A DNA stretch of 64,000 nucleotides from Paragonimus westermani (Eukaryota; Platyhelminthes; Trematoda; Plagiorchiida; Troglotrematidae). Position numbers and translations under genes: made by a program. A model generated the notes under the pieces. The model made no database searches. It was given only the letters and a program-made list of their open reading frames with translations, and was not told where the DNA came from. Where the stretch lies: positions 116,092-180,091 of the forward strand of contig QNGE01001252.1 in assembly GCA_008508345.1 (NCBI GenBank), written 5' to 3'. Position 1 is the stretch's first letter. Each line of letters starts with the position of its first letter. This document shows positions 14,442 to 26,900 of the stretch, one piece after another.

Positions 14442-14737
14442 CGATTACATCTATGCAATATCAGCCACTCTGAAGGTACTGATTTCAATGAACACCTTGT
14501 GGTACGTAAAGAAGGCGCTCAACCTAACTTGAGCACTTCAAACTAGACCTGTCTCCATCACTTTTGTTTTCACGACACGCATACGCTTATGACGTATATC
14601 TGTGTTCACTAAAAGGGTTTAGGATTTTTCGACAGATACCAGAGAGGCACCAAGAGACTTTGTTCAGTGAGTCCTGGTGCGTTGTACACTCTCCCCTATA
14701 ATTCCAACCTTTGTAGGTTTAAGGCCCAAAATGGACC

Positions 14738-15270
14738 ACTCTCCAGACAGGCCGCCTTCTTCCATTTCTGGGCAGCATCTATAAAGTTTAGGACGCCAGG
14801 TATAGGCCACCCATAGATATGATAACAGATCAAGGATCTGATCATCAGTTGATTCTATTCCTCTTGGATGGGCCGTGGTGTGTTTGTAGGCTGCGAAACT
14901 TATTATTCAGGATACAACCCTGATTGTTTCACGTTGCTGGCATCAATAACATACGGGTTTTACAGAAACTATCAGTTCTGTTATTCTACCAACCTCAATG
15001 CCACAGGTTACTGGTGGATTACAGACAGTACTTGACTACTGTCTTGCCAAAATACGTGCAGTCTATAGGTTTGCGATGCTCTGACCCAACTTTGTTGTTA
15101 GAATGGACCGGGTTTGGACAGCCGCACTGGTAGCCCACGTAAAGTGGACTACTGTACATCACTCCTCCTTCGTCAAACAAGCAGTTCACTTCTTACGATG
15201 CTCTTTACCACCACCACTAAGGATAAAGTCTGTATTCCTTAAAGATCAGTTTACACTCCACAATCACCGA
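14738..15270 (+). pseudogene. Ty3/gypsy-type integrase relic
   Basis: On the plus strand, AAFFHFWAASIKF (about 14751-14790), then after a frameshift RPPIDMITDQGS (about 14803-14840), matches the integrase core around its second catalytic aspartate. Around 14991-15050, YQPQCHRLLVDYRQYLTTVL matches the later part of the core near the third acidic residue. Further on (15170-15250), LPPPLRIKSVFLKDQF resembles the linker before the C-terminal gypsy integrase region. The pieces are in the right order but in different frames. It lies on the opposite strand from the relic at 17780-18700, so the two are separate insertions or a rearranged one. Confidence 0.62.
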
Positions 15271-15274
15271 CGCT

Positions 15275-17775
15275 GAAAAACATGTCCCGTGCTCCCCAAA
15301 CATACTTAACTAACGTTTATTCACCTCCATTTTTGAGTTTAACAATTTTTAGCTTAAAGTATTATTGTTTAGGTCTTTTGAATTCGTTGGTAGGGCAGGA
15401 ATAGTTTTCCGGTCATCTTCCAGCTCTGGAGGATAATGAAGTAGCTGAGTGATGTCAGTCGTCCATTACAAAATCCCTTATATGTTACCGTAGATATAAA
15501 TCCTGATTTTCTGCACGTTTATTTGGTTGAATACTCCAACCCTGTTGAGCGTAACGTTGTACGTAAAAATTTTGCTAATTAAATTCAACAGGTTGGGTAT
15601 TCGGATCTGCTACTTCTGTCTATTCGCAAAGGATGCTCGCAAATTTTACCTGTGTCTTTTATGGATACAGCGATGTAGTTCAGTGCTGGTCTCAAAGATA
15701 CGGACTGTGGGAGAACTGATAACATCATATCAATAACAAAGCAAGACACGTCCAGACTTTTATTGAATTCCAGCAAGTGACATTACAAGTTTTTGAAAAA
15801 TTATCTCTAAACATACGAGATGACGGAACAATTTTTATGGATTCCACCAACTTGTCCATCGTCAATCCTGTGTCAACCCGCCGGTTAGCATTGAACGTTG
15901 TTCTCCCCAGATGCTACACGTTTTCATTTCTTGGCTTATACGCATTTTACCCTGCACTAGGAGGCATTGCCTTCTATTCTAAGAATGTACGATAGTCATC
16001 CACTCCATATATAGCTTTTAAGCGATCACTTTCAAATCATTGCGAATATAAACGCTTAAGTCAGAAACTACCCCAAAACTTCCCAAATACTTTTCTTCTT
16101 CACAGTATATGAGGCCTATGGTTCTTATCAAAATGTGACCTGTTCTGTAACAGACCGATTATACTGTCTTCGGTGTCTGCCAGTGAGCTGTACCATTTCG
16201 TACAGTTTTGTGGAGTGATTTTTGACTAGCCATTTGGTCTGCATTAGTTGATGTAACAAAACATTAACAGCTTTCAACTGAGTATTCTCCGTTTAATTTC
16301 CTAAACAATGTCCTAGCTTATTCAAATATGTTAACTGCTGTTGCGTTGTTCCACAATACTTCACACAGTGACGTGGTTCAATCAAATGAAGAATACCGTT
16401 CTCTTAAAGTGTGAAAGTCAAAACTTTCTCTTTACTTCCGGAAGTCTGTCCAACTCCGTACTTCTAAGCAGTCTGTTTCATACACACTTAACTGATTGCA
16501 GCAATTCCTATGAGTCCTGTGATCAAAACCTTAAAACTTCTCCCTAACACTGTAGGACGTTTGTCCAATAGTAACGGTACTCCTCATTTACACCTTTGTG
16601 ACTTTATCGTCTTTTTTCATTATGAAGCTTTAATTAGCTCGTTTTCACAACTTCTTCTGATTCTCATACTCACTTCATACGGACCTTTCTAACTTCAAAC
16701 AGGTCCCATTTTAGAGATGTAATGGTCTATCGAACCGAATGACAAGATCAGAGGCGTGATAACACTAGAAAACTGTAATGACAATAAACAGACGCAAAGA
16801 TGTGTACGAATGAAATAATTTGCATATTGACCAAATCAAACGGTTTATACAGAAGGTAAGGCAGATCGAACTGAAAAGGTATCTCTATACATGAGTGGAG
16901 ATAGCATCGGAAGTCATGTTCGGACGAGTTCGGAGTGGTAAGTTCTACGTTGCATAGGAGACATCATTAGACGTTGGAGGGATAGCAACACACGAAGCTA
17001 AACTATTTCGTTGTGTCCTTAATGTATCAGCCAATGATTCAAAGAAGAATAAGAGATGGACGGTGCACAGAAACGTCCGTCTATTGTTGCGGTAACTAGT
17101 AAAGTTGAAAACAATATTGATGTTTCCAGTCAAAAGTACTAGTCATACCGTCAAAAGCGTGCTTGCAAATATGCACCAAACAATTGTTGAAAATAACGGT
17201 TGTTTGCAAACACTACAGTATTTTCCTCATCTGAACTTTTACAGACTACAAACGATGGAAAACAATAGAAGAATGACGATCAAACACTCGATACCTATAT
17301 CATATATCATAATCTGTCAGGTGTGTCAACCAGCGCGTGTTATATATTGTTCAGGAGCACAGGGGGCCTGAGCTGTATGAACACATGACGCGAGTGGGTA
17401 GGAGAAAGGGTCGTTTACTTCCAATGTCAGATCGGTTAGGATAACTTGGTGCGACGTGTAGGTTGGTTTCCGTCAGTCAGTCAACACAATTTCAGTTTGT
17501 CCAAGAACCTCATTAACAAAAACTCCCGCCACGCGTTGCCATTTGGGGATGACTGAGTTATCGTGGATAGAATGGTTTTTTGACACGTCAACACAAATGT
17601 GTAAATGAGTAAACCCGTTGAGTTATGGTCGTGACACCGTTGTTTTTGAGCCGATGAGAACTGAGGATTGAGAACGCGCTGGTGTAAAACGGTGCAATCC
17701 GTGCTTGAGTCTACAATCGTCAGAGGTCGGGACAAGTCTCTAGAGTGGTGTATAGTAAAGTAATGTGAAGGTCCT
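15275..17775. other. No recognisable gene
   Basis: This AT-rich interval lies between the two gypsy relics. Its open frames are under 90 codons without domains. It may include more decayed retroelement that I cannot recognise by eye. Confidence 0.5.
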
Positions 17776-17779
17776 ACCT

Positions 17780-18700
17780 AACGGTTAGTTGGACCCCAGG
17801 GTGAATCATCGGCAAATGATCATTTCCCTTTGTTGAGTTGAAGCGGAAGGTTAATGATGCTTTAGTTGCCAATGTAGCGTCCCACCAAACGCTTATCACT
17901 CGGATGGTTGTCTGTCACAGTGATATGGGAACAACCCACCAAGCACGTAATGTTACGGGAGATGGCAGATCGGAACTGGGTGTCACGGTCAGTTGTGATT
18001 GTGGGTTGTAGACCAAAATTAACAGCCAATGTTCTAAAAATGTTCTGGTAAGTGACTCCTCTGAAATGCCTCTGATATGTACTGCCATTGACTAATAAAT
18101 AAGACAATGGATTGCAGGTGGCGTATGAGTACAGTCGTCCGAGTTCATTCGTATACCAATGGTGTCAAGTCGGACGTATGAAAAATGATCATCCGATTGA
18201 GAACATTTGTCAGGCGTGATCATTGTATGACTGTACCCTTTAATAGGCTGACACCTGAAGCACTCCTGGAATCAAACGGGAACTTCTTTGTTCATATGGG
18301 TCCGAAAAAAAGCATTATGCGATCGGTTTCGCTACGCCTTACTTGCCAAAGTGAGACAAATAATAAGAATGATCGAGTTCGACATGGCGATAAGAACGAG
18401 GTACAACTGGTCTATATGTACCGATTAACATGAAGTAGAAAGCTACTTGTCTAGGCCAGGGCATTGGAGCAGTTAACACTTTCAAGATGTACAGTTGAAA
18501 ATACCCTCCACTATTTTACTGTACTGATAGACAAAACCATAGTATCCAAACCAAGATAGTGCCTGAACGATTTTGACTTCTGAAGGAGCCAAAGCATTGG
18601 CTACAACGATGGTGTCACCACGTAGCTGATGGATGTACATGATGAATTGGGAAATATACACCAAGGGTTTGCTTTCTCGTGGGTAGCAACATGTCTGTGT
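17780..18700 (-). pseudogene. Ty3/gypsy-type retrotransposon relic: RNase H end and integrase core
   Basis: On the minus strand the far end (about 18700-18545) reads PLVYISQF and then HQLRGDTIVVANAL, which fits the end of a gypsy RNase H domain. About 400 nt on, 18107-17862 reads LVNGSTYQR, NFGLQPTITTDRDTQFRSA, LVGCSHITVTDNHPSDKRLV. This is the integrase catalytic core, with the first two acidic positions of the DD35E type recognisable and the region of the third degraded. Past a stop at 17862 the similarity resumes in another frame (KASLT, NSTKGNDHLPM, near 17850-17790). Frameshifts and stops exclude function. Reverse transcriptase, gag and LTRs were not recognised. Confidence 0.75.
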
Positions 18701-18704
18701 TTTT

Positions 18705-19965
18705 ACTTCCCATTTAACTTGATTTCTGTTTATTCAGGAAGAAGTGCCTGCAAAAGCAAACCAATGTGGACTCCAGCGAATCTGGGAAATGTTGTGAACA
18801 TGGCCTATAAACGAATAATTATATTCTGATTCGAGAGTTTTTATGTTTGTTTATTACACCTCATGAAATTCAAGGGAGCAGTTTCCTACATTGACTCAAT
18901 GTAGGATGCACTTAGTTTTCATATCCCATTATGCAGCACTTGATAACTTTTGTCATCCATTACAACCGTCATCAAGTGCTCACTGTGCTGATCTTCTCAA
19001 TCCCTCATCTGTACTGAAGTCATCTTGGATCGATATAGGAAGCACCTAACAGTCACTGATTTCGGTCACTTGCATTCCTAATTATGTCGGTTCCGGAAAC
19101 ATCGGGCAACGTGGACTTGCATTTCTACTCGTGTATTTCAGTATCGTCTTCACTGTTTACCAGAAATGGATTAGATGTCTATTCACACCCCTGCAACTAT
19201 CATAAAACAATTTCGTCACCATCGACGACATCACTATCAACGACAAAAACAGTCTAGTGTCATTACTACTATTAGTGAACGCTTCACCAGTTGGCCTTTT
19301 GTCAGCTGAATAACGAAACGGGTATTCAGTGTTCCCTTGTTTGAGTGACTACAGATAGAGGAATGGGGCTGTGCGGTGAGGTGTCAACAGCCCGACCAAC
19401 TCAAATCTTCCATTTGTCTCAACCATGTGGCTGTTTTCAAGGGGTCATTCGGAGAATCGGGCCGTGATTTGGAATTGGAAATGAATCGGGGCTCAGGTGA
19501 ATTTGTCAGCTAAGTGACTGGCCCAGAAAATCAGGTACGGTCTCTTAAATGGAGTGTCATCCGCTTGCCGAGAATAATGACCATCTGCTACCCGGGTTAA
19601 TCATCTGTTTAACTATGCATAGGCCATGTGGAAGGGCGATGGATCAAGGAATGTTGCTTACGCGTGGATGAATCAGTTACAGCCACCATCACCACCACCA
19701 ACATCCGGTTTCATTCGAGAGACCACGTGCTAAGTGAGCTGTGGTTTGTCAAGAGTGATGATGCCGCGACCGACGGTGTGGACATCATGATACTGAATAT
19801 TCTGTATTGTCCGTACATTGGCGTATCGATGGTACATTTTTTATGCTCAAGACGAAGTTCGGTGTATACTGTAGGCATCAACGATGCAAGTTCCCCTTGG
19901 AGATATTGTTCGAAGACCATAAATATTCCATCGTTTTGTTACGACTATTCACCTGTAACAGGTTT
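18705..19965. other. No recognisable gene; two inverted repeats
   Basis: It contains a perfect 23-nt palindrome (18884-18906) and a 10-bp inverted repeat (18935-18944 with 18971-18980). The 157-codon plus frame at 19628-20101 runs into the hammerhead-bearing repeat and shows no known domain, so it is not called as a gene. Confidence 0.5.
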
Positions 19966-19967
19966 GC

Positions 19968-20080
19968 TCTTGATAAACAGATTGGGAATAACACGACGTT
20001 ACGAGCAAATTGTAATACTCTACGTTTCAACCACCTCGGGTGGCCTTCTTCAGGAGTGTTGTCTCACTCTTTGCCAATGG
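19968..20080 (-). repeat. Single-arm copy of the hammerhead-bearing repeat
   Basis: Compared with the second arm at 32280-32392 (opposite orientation), most bases match from GATAAACAGAT through AATAACAC and ACGTT to the GGCCTTCTTCAGGAGTGTT core. It contains the best-preserved hammerhead-like fold in the window. No second inverted arm is evident beside it. Confidence 0.7.
19990..20060 (-). ncRNA. Hammerhead-ribozyme-like fold with GUC cleavage triplet
   Basis: Read on the minus strand, this 71-nt stretch has the hammerhead core parts in order. AACAC (20060-20056) pairs with GUGUU (19994-19990) as stem I. CUGAAGA (20053-20047) fits CUGANGA. Stem II is CCACC/GGUGG with a CGA loop, flanked by A-U and G·U pairs and a bulged G. 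GAA follows, and the A of the next ACGU (20025-20022) completes GAAA. That ACGU pairs with ACGU (19999-19996) across a 22-nt loop as stem III. C at 19995 completes a GUC triplet, placing predicted cleavage between 19995 and 19994. One oddity is two unpaired bases (UC) between stem I and the CUGA box. Hammerheads are known in schistosome satellite DNA and in Penelope-like elements; activity here is inferred, not shown. Confidence 0.55.
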
Positions 20081-20639
20081 TTCTATTACAATACAGTGTA
20101 GCACAACCGAAGGAACTTGAAAAATATATCTAACTTATGTTGACGAGTTATGAATACTGAAAGAATAAGCCTAATAGATGCAACGATGATGTTCCACTAC
20201 AGCGTACTAGCAAAGTGACAGTCAACCTCAACAACACGTGCCTTCGATTAAATATAGAATGCACGACACAGACGAGATTCAAACGGAAGACTGATATCAG
20301 AAAGGTATCCGGGTAAATTCGTTGGACAGGGACGCTAAACTAGCTTGTGGTGTAAGATCTATAGTCCGCAGCCCAGTGGTTCGGATGAACATAATTCACC
20401 GCAAGCTGTCAGCTTGCTCCAACTACTGCTCCAATGGTTAGAAGTTGAAGTGGATTTTATTTAAACTAGAAAATTGGGTTTGTTTAAACTCATTAGGCGA
20501 AAATACATGTGAAAATAAAGCAGGTTTGCTTAATATCTTACTGGTTAATTATTAAGTTTGACGAGTGTACGTACACGAAGACAAACACGTCAATTCAGTA
20601 TTAACCATTCGTTGTCCACTCCAGTGTTTGATCAATTCA

Positions 20640-20822
20640 GCTCACATTGAACACAGCTGACATGTGGTTACAGACCACGCATCCAGATAGACTTCCGGGC
20701 CAGCCTCATTAGGAAGAGAGAAACATACCGTAGTTCCGTCCTTGTTAGTACACATTGGTGATGCACATCCCTGCAAAATCACCACTTGAACTCAAGCTAC
20801 ACTTCCATGAGGAAATCGCCTT
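20640..20822 (-). repeat. Eroded SINE-like copy
   Basis: GATAGACTTCCGGGCCAGCCT (20687 on) and GATGCACATCCCTGCAAAAT (20760 on), with TTGAAC and GACCACGCATCC before them, follow the order of the minus-strand copy at 340-569. Large parts of the middle are missing or diverged. Confidence 0.5.
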
Positions 20823-20930
20823 AATCGATACGCTGTTGATCCCACATTGAGTGTGACCGGATAATTACATATGAAGTAGTATTGTTCCGAACCTTTCGTC
20901 ACTGTTTCTTTTTCTCCTCCTTCCCTACTT

Positions 20931-20933
<3 letters not shown>

Positions 20934-20981
<48 letters not shown>
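20934..20981 (+). repeat. (CAT)16 microsatellite
   Basis: An uninterrupted trinucleotide run of 48 bp. No convincing open frame uses it, so a coding role is not supported. Confidence 0.97.
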
Positions 20982-20984
20982 TGT

Positions 20985-23900
20985 CGTTGTTGACAACAAT
21001 ACATGAGTAGCTGACACCGCTGCATAGTTTTCAGACAGGTGACAAAAAACATCTGCTCTAGTCTATAAGTAAAAGGGTACGCAAGGATTGGACTAAGGTT
21101 GTAAAAAAAAGTTTGCTAAATTGAACCGTCCAACACCAAGATGCGCACAACTCACAAACACTCAACGAATGTGAAATGCGGAGGTATGTAGTGTCTACAA
21201 GGTATCCTATATTCTGTTTTCAGTATCCCAGTCCGTTATGTCTAATTACTCCATGGACTAATCAGTCAAACAGCGGAGAGCTTCAGAACACTGATCCTGA
21301 TTAGCTGTTATTTCTTTCACCTTCACCGTCCATAGACTCTGCTCATCACGAATGCCATAGTTTAAGAGCGTGACACTCGGAAACTGCTCTTGTTAACCGC
21401 TGCCAAATCACTACTCGTTCTACTAGCGCCCAAAGTCATTTATATGGTACTGAATAGCCTTCAGATGCAGTACGGAAATGGATACACGGCGAGTAGGTTG
21501 AAGGATCCTGGTAATTTATCCAGCTGACTTAAAACGGATTATTAAGTTGAAATTTGTTTATTCACAGTGAACACGCATACCTCACTTGTTATTTCAAAGT
21601 GTGCACCCAACTATGCTACAACTCTGTACAATCTGGCAAGATATCTGCAGTGCATAAACCATCCACTGACCCAGGAGGCTGGCGAACATGTACAAGCAAA
21701 TCGAATCTCAGGGTAACCATTCTGGTACGATCACCAATTTTATAATTTGTACACGATGAAGACAGTCGGAGACAACGAACTCTGAAGAAGACGTAACCAA
21801 AACCAACCCCCCAGAAGAGACTATATAAAGTAACTTGGGACAAAGAGCTTCAGTAAATCCTAATCATAAGCTAAGCAACCCGATAACAAAATAACGCACA
21901 CACGGTGCATTATATGAAGAAATATTGAATACACCACCGGGGAGTTGAGATCTTTGTTGTTTATGTTTGTCGATTAAATTGTTTTGTCACATCTGTTTGT
22001 AAACCGTTTGTTTTTTTAATTCGTATATATTCTAATGGTATTTCCTTCTTGTGGGGATGTCAAGGGTGGAACTTCCCTCCGGCTTACAATCGAATGATTA
22101 GCATTCCCACAACAAACTTTACTAAGTACCTATCTCAAATGACTGTAATGCTTTAAAGACGTAGAACACATTATTGTAAAGCAGCTATTGTCTCACGGTT
22201 TATGTGTTTGCTTTCGTATCACAGCATAACACTGATTGACAATATGCGTTTGATTGATTTTGTACGTCAAGATTGTGGAGAAACTGCCATTTATTCCTTT
22301 CCTACTCTACACAGTGTTCCTACTGATTACCTGTGCATCCGTTTCTCTACGTTCTCCGATATCAACCACTCTATTTCTCGTGGTGTCCACACTTACTGAT
22401 TTCTCGCCTTTTGGGCTTTGAAGACCGACTGATTGTTCCAACACTTGAGTACACTTTGATATCTCATTTACGAGCATTATTAACATTCCCTGAATCGTTT
22501 CATGTCAGACTTCAAAAGATCTCTTTGCTTTGCATCTTTCATATAGAATGTTAGTCATACTGTGCGTCATCTCCGAAAAGGGGCCTTTCATTTGCTTATT
22601 TCACTAACAGGTTAAACATTTACTGTTTTTTAATAGTGCAAACCCGAGGGTGTAATCTAACATCTGGAAGTGAGTGGGTTTTGTTAGATAGTGTTCCTCA
22701 TGAGGATCAAATGATAGCTGAGCTGGGAACAAAGTCTGTTCACAGCTATAGTAATTCTCTCTCTTCACTAAGCAGTATTATAATACCTTCTGAGTTCTGC
22801 TGTTTTGATCAGAAAAATGTATCCATGACAACGGCTAGATGAGGGTAACGATGATCTTGTGTGGACCATCTTTCACTTGTGGTTAGTACTTCCTTCATTT
22901 TAGCCATGAGAAACTGTGAGTTTAAAGGTCAAGCAACAAAAGCTCGACATGACTGAATGAGTTTTGCAAAACTATAAAGATCTTTGAATTCGCTGGTCTT
23001 CATTATGTCATCCTGTTCAATAAATGTCCAGACAGCTGAACTGTCCATTTCTCTCTTCTGAGATGTGTATTTTGACCAAGCTGGTAGATGCATAAGCTCA
23101 TCTACATTCGTCTGTCAGTAAGTCTCACTTTCTCTGATAGTTTCCAGGGGAAGGTACAACCCTCTTAATATCCCCAAGTAGGCGAGTTTTTAATTAGGAC
23201 TTGAAATCGCTGAATTAGGCAAACTGGCTGAGTGACGAAATGGGTACTATTGTGGTCGGGGATTCGGCTGTTATAAAACAAGTACCACACACCTTTGACA
23301 GTAGGTTGCTTCTTCACGTAAGCATGCCGACTGGACCTTTTCGGAAAGGAACATTAGACTCGAGGTTCATTACTGGAAGCCGAGAGCGGAATATATCTTT
23401 GTCATGTCCGACAACTGAACTCTGGTCTGCATTGTCACGAGAAAACCGTATTAATCACTGTGCTCTCTGCTTTATCTTAGGAAATAGGCTACTGCTGGCA
23501 GTGCTAACAAACCAGTATGACTGAGCACCACGATAAGCCGATTCTGTAATGTTAACCGTGCCTCGTCTGAAAGAGGGCTTGCCGGGCAATCTGAATGAAT
23601 CTCGGAGCTGCTATCAAAAGCACGTTGTTCAGTTCACATGCTTAGTACCTTGTGAGCTCATCTGACTAACAAAGGAGTTACAAAGCTAGTATGCTGTCAT
23701 GAGTGAAACAGTTGTCAGTGGTGCCGAGTGAAGCGCAAACAAACAAGAGCAGGTGGACGCTTGTCCAGACGATGTCATGAAGATACAACTTATGAAAATC
23801 CGAAAACTAAAAGGCTGTGGCTGATCTGTTGCCTAAACAAGATGCAAAAATATACAACGCCAGAAAGAAAGGGCAAAATCAATGTTAAAGTATGTTGGAA

Positions 23901-26900
23901 TCACACAGTATTCTGCTTAGAATAGCACTGATGTTAATTTGCTGTGAACATCTTCCCCTCGAACGATTCCATGGACCATCGCTAGTCATAATCTTTTATC
24001 TGGACAACTACACCTCTCATCCTCTTCACAACCAAGCTGTTCATGCAACTTTGCTTTCAGCACTTATTTCAGTTGTAACTTTTTGTGTCGATTGCCGTTA
24101 GTGCAATTTGTTTGACCCTCATACTTCAGGTGAGCAGCTGCAAACCACGAGCATGTTATTAGTCTGATCCTACCCAGGGGCACATATGAGGCAACTAAGT
24201 TTCATTCGGAATTGTCAACGAGTTCCACGATGCTAGAAGAAAAGCACGTAAAATTGTATCCATTTTTGACTGTCGATTAAATTGTTCCCTGTGGCAATGA
24301 ACAGAATTATTCGAGCAAACTATCTGTTCCAGCAAGAAAGGACACTTTGCAAAAGTGGAGCCAACTTCGTTTTGCTAAACAAGCTGACGATTCCATCCTC
24401 AATAGTGCTCGTTGCTCTGTTGAACCCACGAATTGTAGATGTGTATGTGTTTCTGTTTAAATAGATCGATGGACAGGTATACGTAACTTTGTGTGTTATC
24501 TCTGTTTAACAGTAGAATGTCTAAACTAACAAAAATCTATCCTCACACACACCAGCATTGTGAATGGTGTAAGCAATTGACACTTGCCATTTAAGTTGTT
24601 TTGATCACTGACATAAAACTGAAGTAATCAATCAACAGTATATCGAGTGTTGTCTACAACATGCCGTATTATATAAGTTACACTGGGTGAAGGTACGTTG
24701 TTTGGCGAAATTTAGTGAACGCAACAGAACTCTTTTGCTTTCGATCTACAAGATTTTGTGCAAATACCATTAAATAAATCTGAAGGAACAAATTAACTGG
24801 TGAGGGACAACACCAGGTATTCCGATTACACTAAGCCACTAGTGGGAGTTACGAACACGATTGTTTAACCATAGGTAACTAAATAAACAGTGAGTATTTT
24901 AATTATCCGCGCCCCAATAGTTTTTTGGTTAAAGTACGCCGCGTTCAAAACATAAGGACCAGAGATAGGTAAACTTCGTGTCGCCATGTTTTTAAATCAA
25001 CATTTCTGTTCTTCTAGCCCCACAGAATCAAGACTAGTGTTGGTTAGCATTGTGGTTAACAGTAAGCATAGAATTAGGTGGAACCCAGCAAACCAGGACA
25101 CTAGCTATAATCAACCTAACGAAGAGTCGCCCCAGCATTGCCTGCTGTATCACATGAAACCAGGACAAATCGGGTTGACCCGGACGAGTTGTTATTCATT
25201 GTCAGACAACCGCAGGTTCCTTTAAAACTAGCAGGAAACATCACAAACTTGTTTCATACAGATGTGGTTGATTGGGAGATTCGAGCTCGTGGGCATTCCA
25301 TAGCAGTTCGCAGAAGGGCCATGCAGAGAGTCCGATTACTTTTGATAACCACCTTGTTACCTTGTTAGGTACCTTGCTGTGTTTGACGAGTAGGTAAGTC
25401 CGCAACAGACAAGTAGTTGGTCATTCACAGGGAAATTAAGGCAATGTTCCAGCATTTTGTCATCTAGACTTAACCACCTCCTCTCATCTCCCATCCAAGC
25501 TGATATTCCCGTTTTACGCGTCTGATCATCGTAACTGATGCTGTAATTAGCCTGTCTGTGTGGTGAACTTTTTTTACAAACGCTCTCGTTAGATGTGTCT
25601 GTTGGTCTTCCACCCCCTCCCACTGGCATCCTGAGCGTATGAATGCTGGTTGTAAGGTAGGGTAGCCGAATAGGATGGCTTTCATGCTCGTCACGCCATT
25701 TCCTAATACTAATTTCTCCAGTCCCTTTCATCGAGTGATGAATGCAATCGGCCATGAAAGTGAAATCACACGTAACCGTAATCGTGCTGTCGACAGAGTG
25801 AGACACCTTGCATTCAAATGGGTGCGTGTTCCGTTCCTAACACTGACGTCAACAGTACGAGTTTGTCGCGTCCACACGGTACACACGTTCAACGGAGCAA
25901 AAATAGTTGTGGTAATCCTCTCCGATGGCCTAGTTGTTCAAACGGTAAAGCGAACCGACTGTTTGTATTTGACAGTTCGTAAATCGAGGAAAGGACCGAA
26001 ATAAAAGAGACAGTTTTGACTGTTACAATTCAAGTGTCGTCAAAACCACAAATTAAAATTGATAACTTACTATGATCTAACTGTAAAACCTTTTGCAAGC
26101 CTCAACTGAGTGGCACATATTGCTTTATCCCTTTATGTTATTCAACGGGCAGTTGTAAGTTTACTTACCAATCCTCAGTGTTTGTAAGTAAATAGTAAGC
26201 ATCCCGAAATCGGCTGACCAACAATTTGTCATTGCAAATTTCGTTAGCCTGGTCACTCAAATCGCGCAGATTCATTTTGCTGTTTGCATCCCGGTTAAAC
26301 CCTAGGATAAATTATATAATTCGCATTGTTAGTTGTGTGTAACAGATCCTGGAACTCATTGATGCAAACATTGTGACTTTATAACATTTGGTACAGGTTT
26401 GTATTTTGCATACGACTGTTAGATGGATTGATAGCCTCACGGCCACCGTCGTAAAACTAAGGAAACGTTTAGTTGTTCACGTATTATTCAATTCATACTC
26501 ACACGAATCACGAAGACCAAATGTAGTCGGACAAACCACACCGTGGTCCGCACTAAGAAAAATAAACTAACACCTTAAGCTACGTGTAGATTAATACGAG
26601 GTTTCGTTTTTAACGGTTAACAGAAACTTACTGTTCTTGAGTAACGAAGTTAAATGATGATCTTTGCTGATATTCTTATTTGGTTGTTGATCTCTAAACC
26701 GGTGCCCGTGTTGATTGCTGTGGCCGCTAATTGGTTTTACTAAGATTTTGCGGATAGTAATATCGATTTATTCCATCCGTGTAACTCAGCATAAATTGTA
26801 GAATGGGCTCAACTCAGTCAAGGGATATATTTCTGGAAAAGACGGTATGATTGTTATTGGGCGCTATACATGCGGCTTCAGGTGAACAGAAACAGTCGCC

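Noticed and set aside
19628..20101. 157-codon plus-strand open frame
   Set aside because: It runs into the hammerhead-bearing repeat and shows no domain. The antisense ribozyme-like fold explains the constrained sequence better.
20934..20981. (CAT)16 as a poly-His or poly-Ile/Met coding tract
   Set aside because: No open frame with plausible flanking exon structure contains it.
25357..25806. 149-codon minus-strand open frame
   Set aside because: No start, splice or domain support. Long for chance, but not enough on its own.
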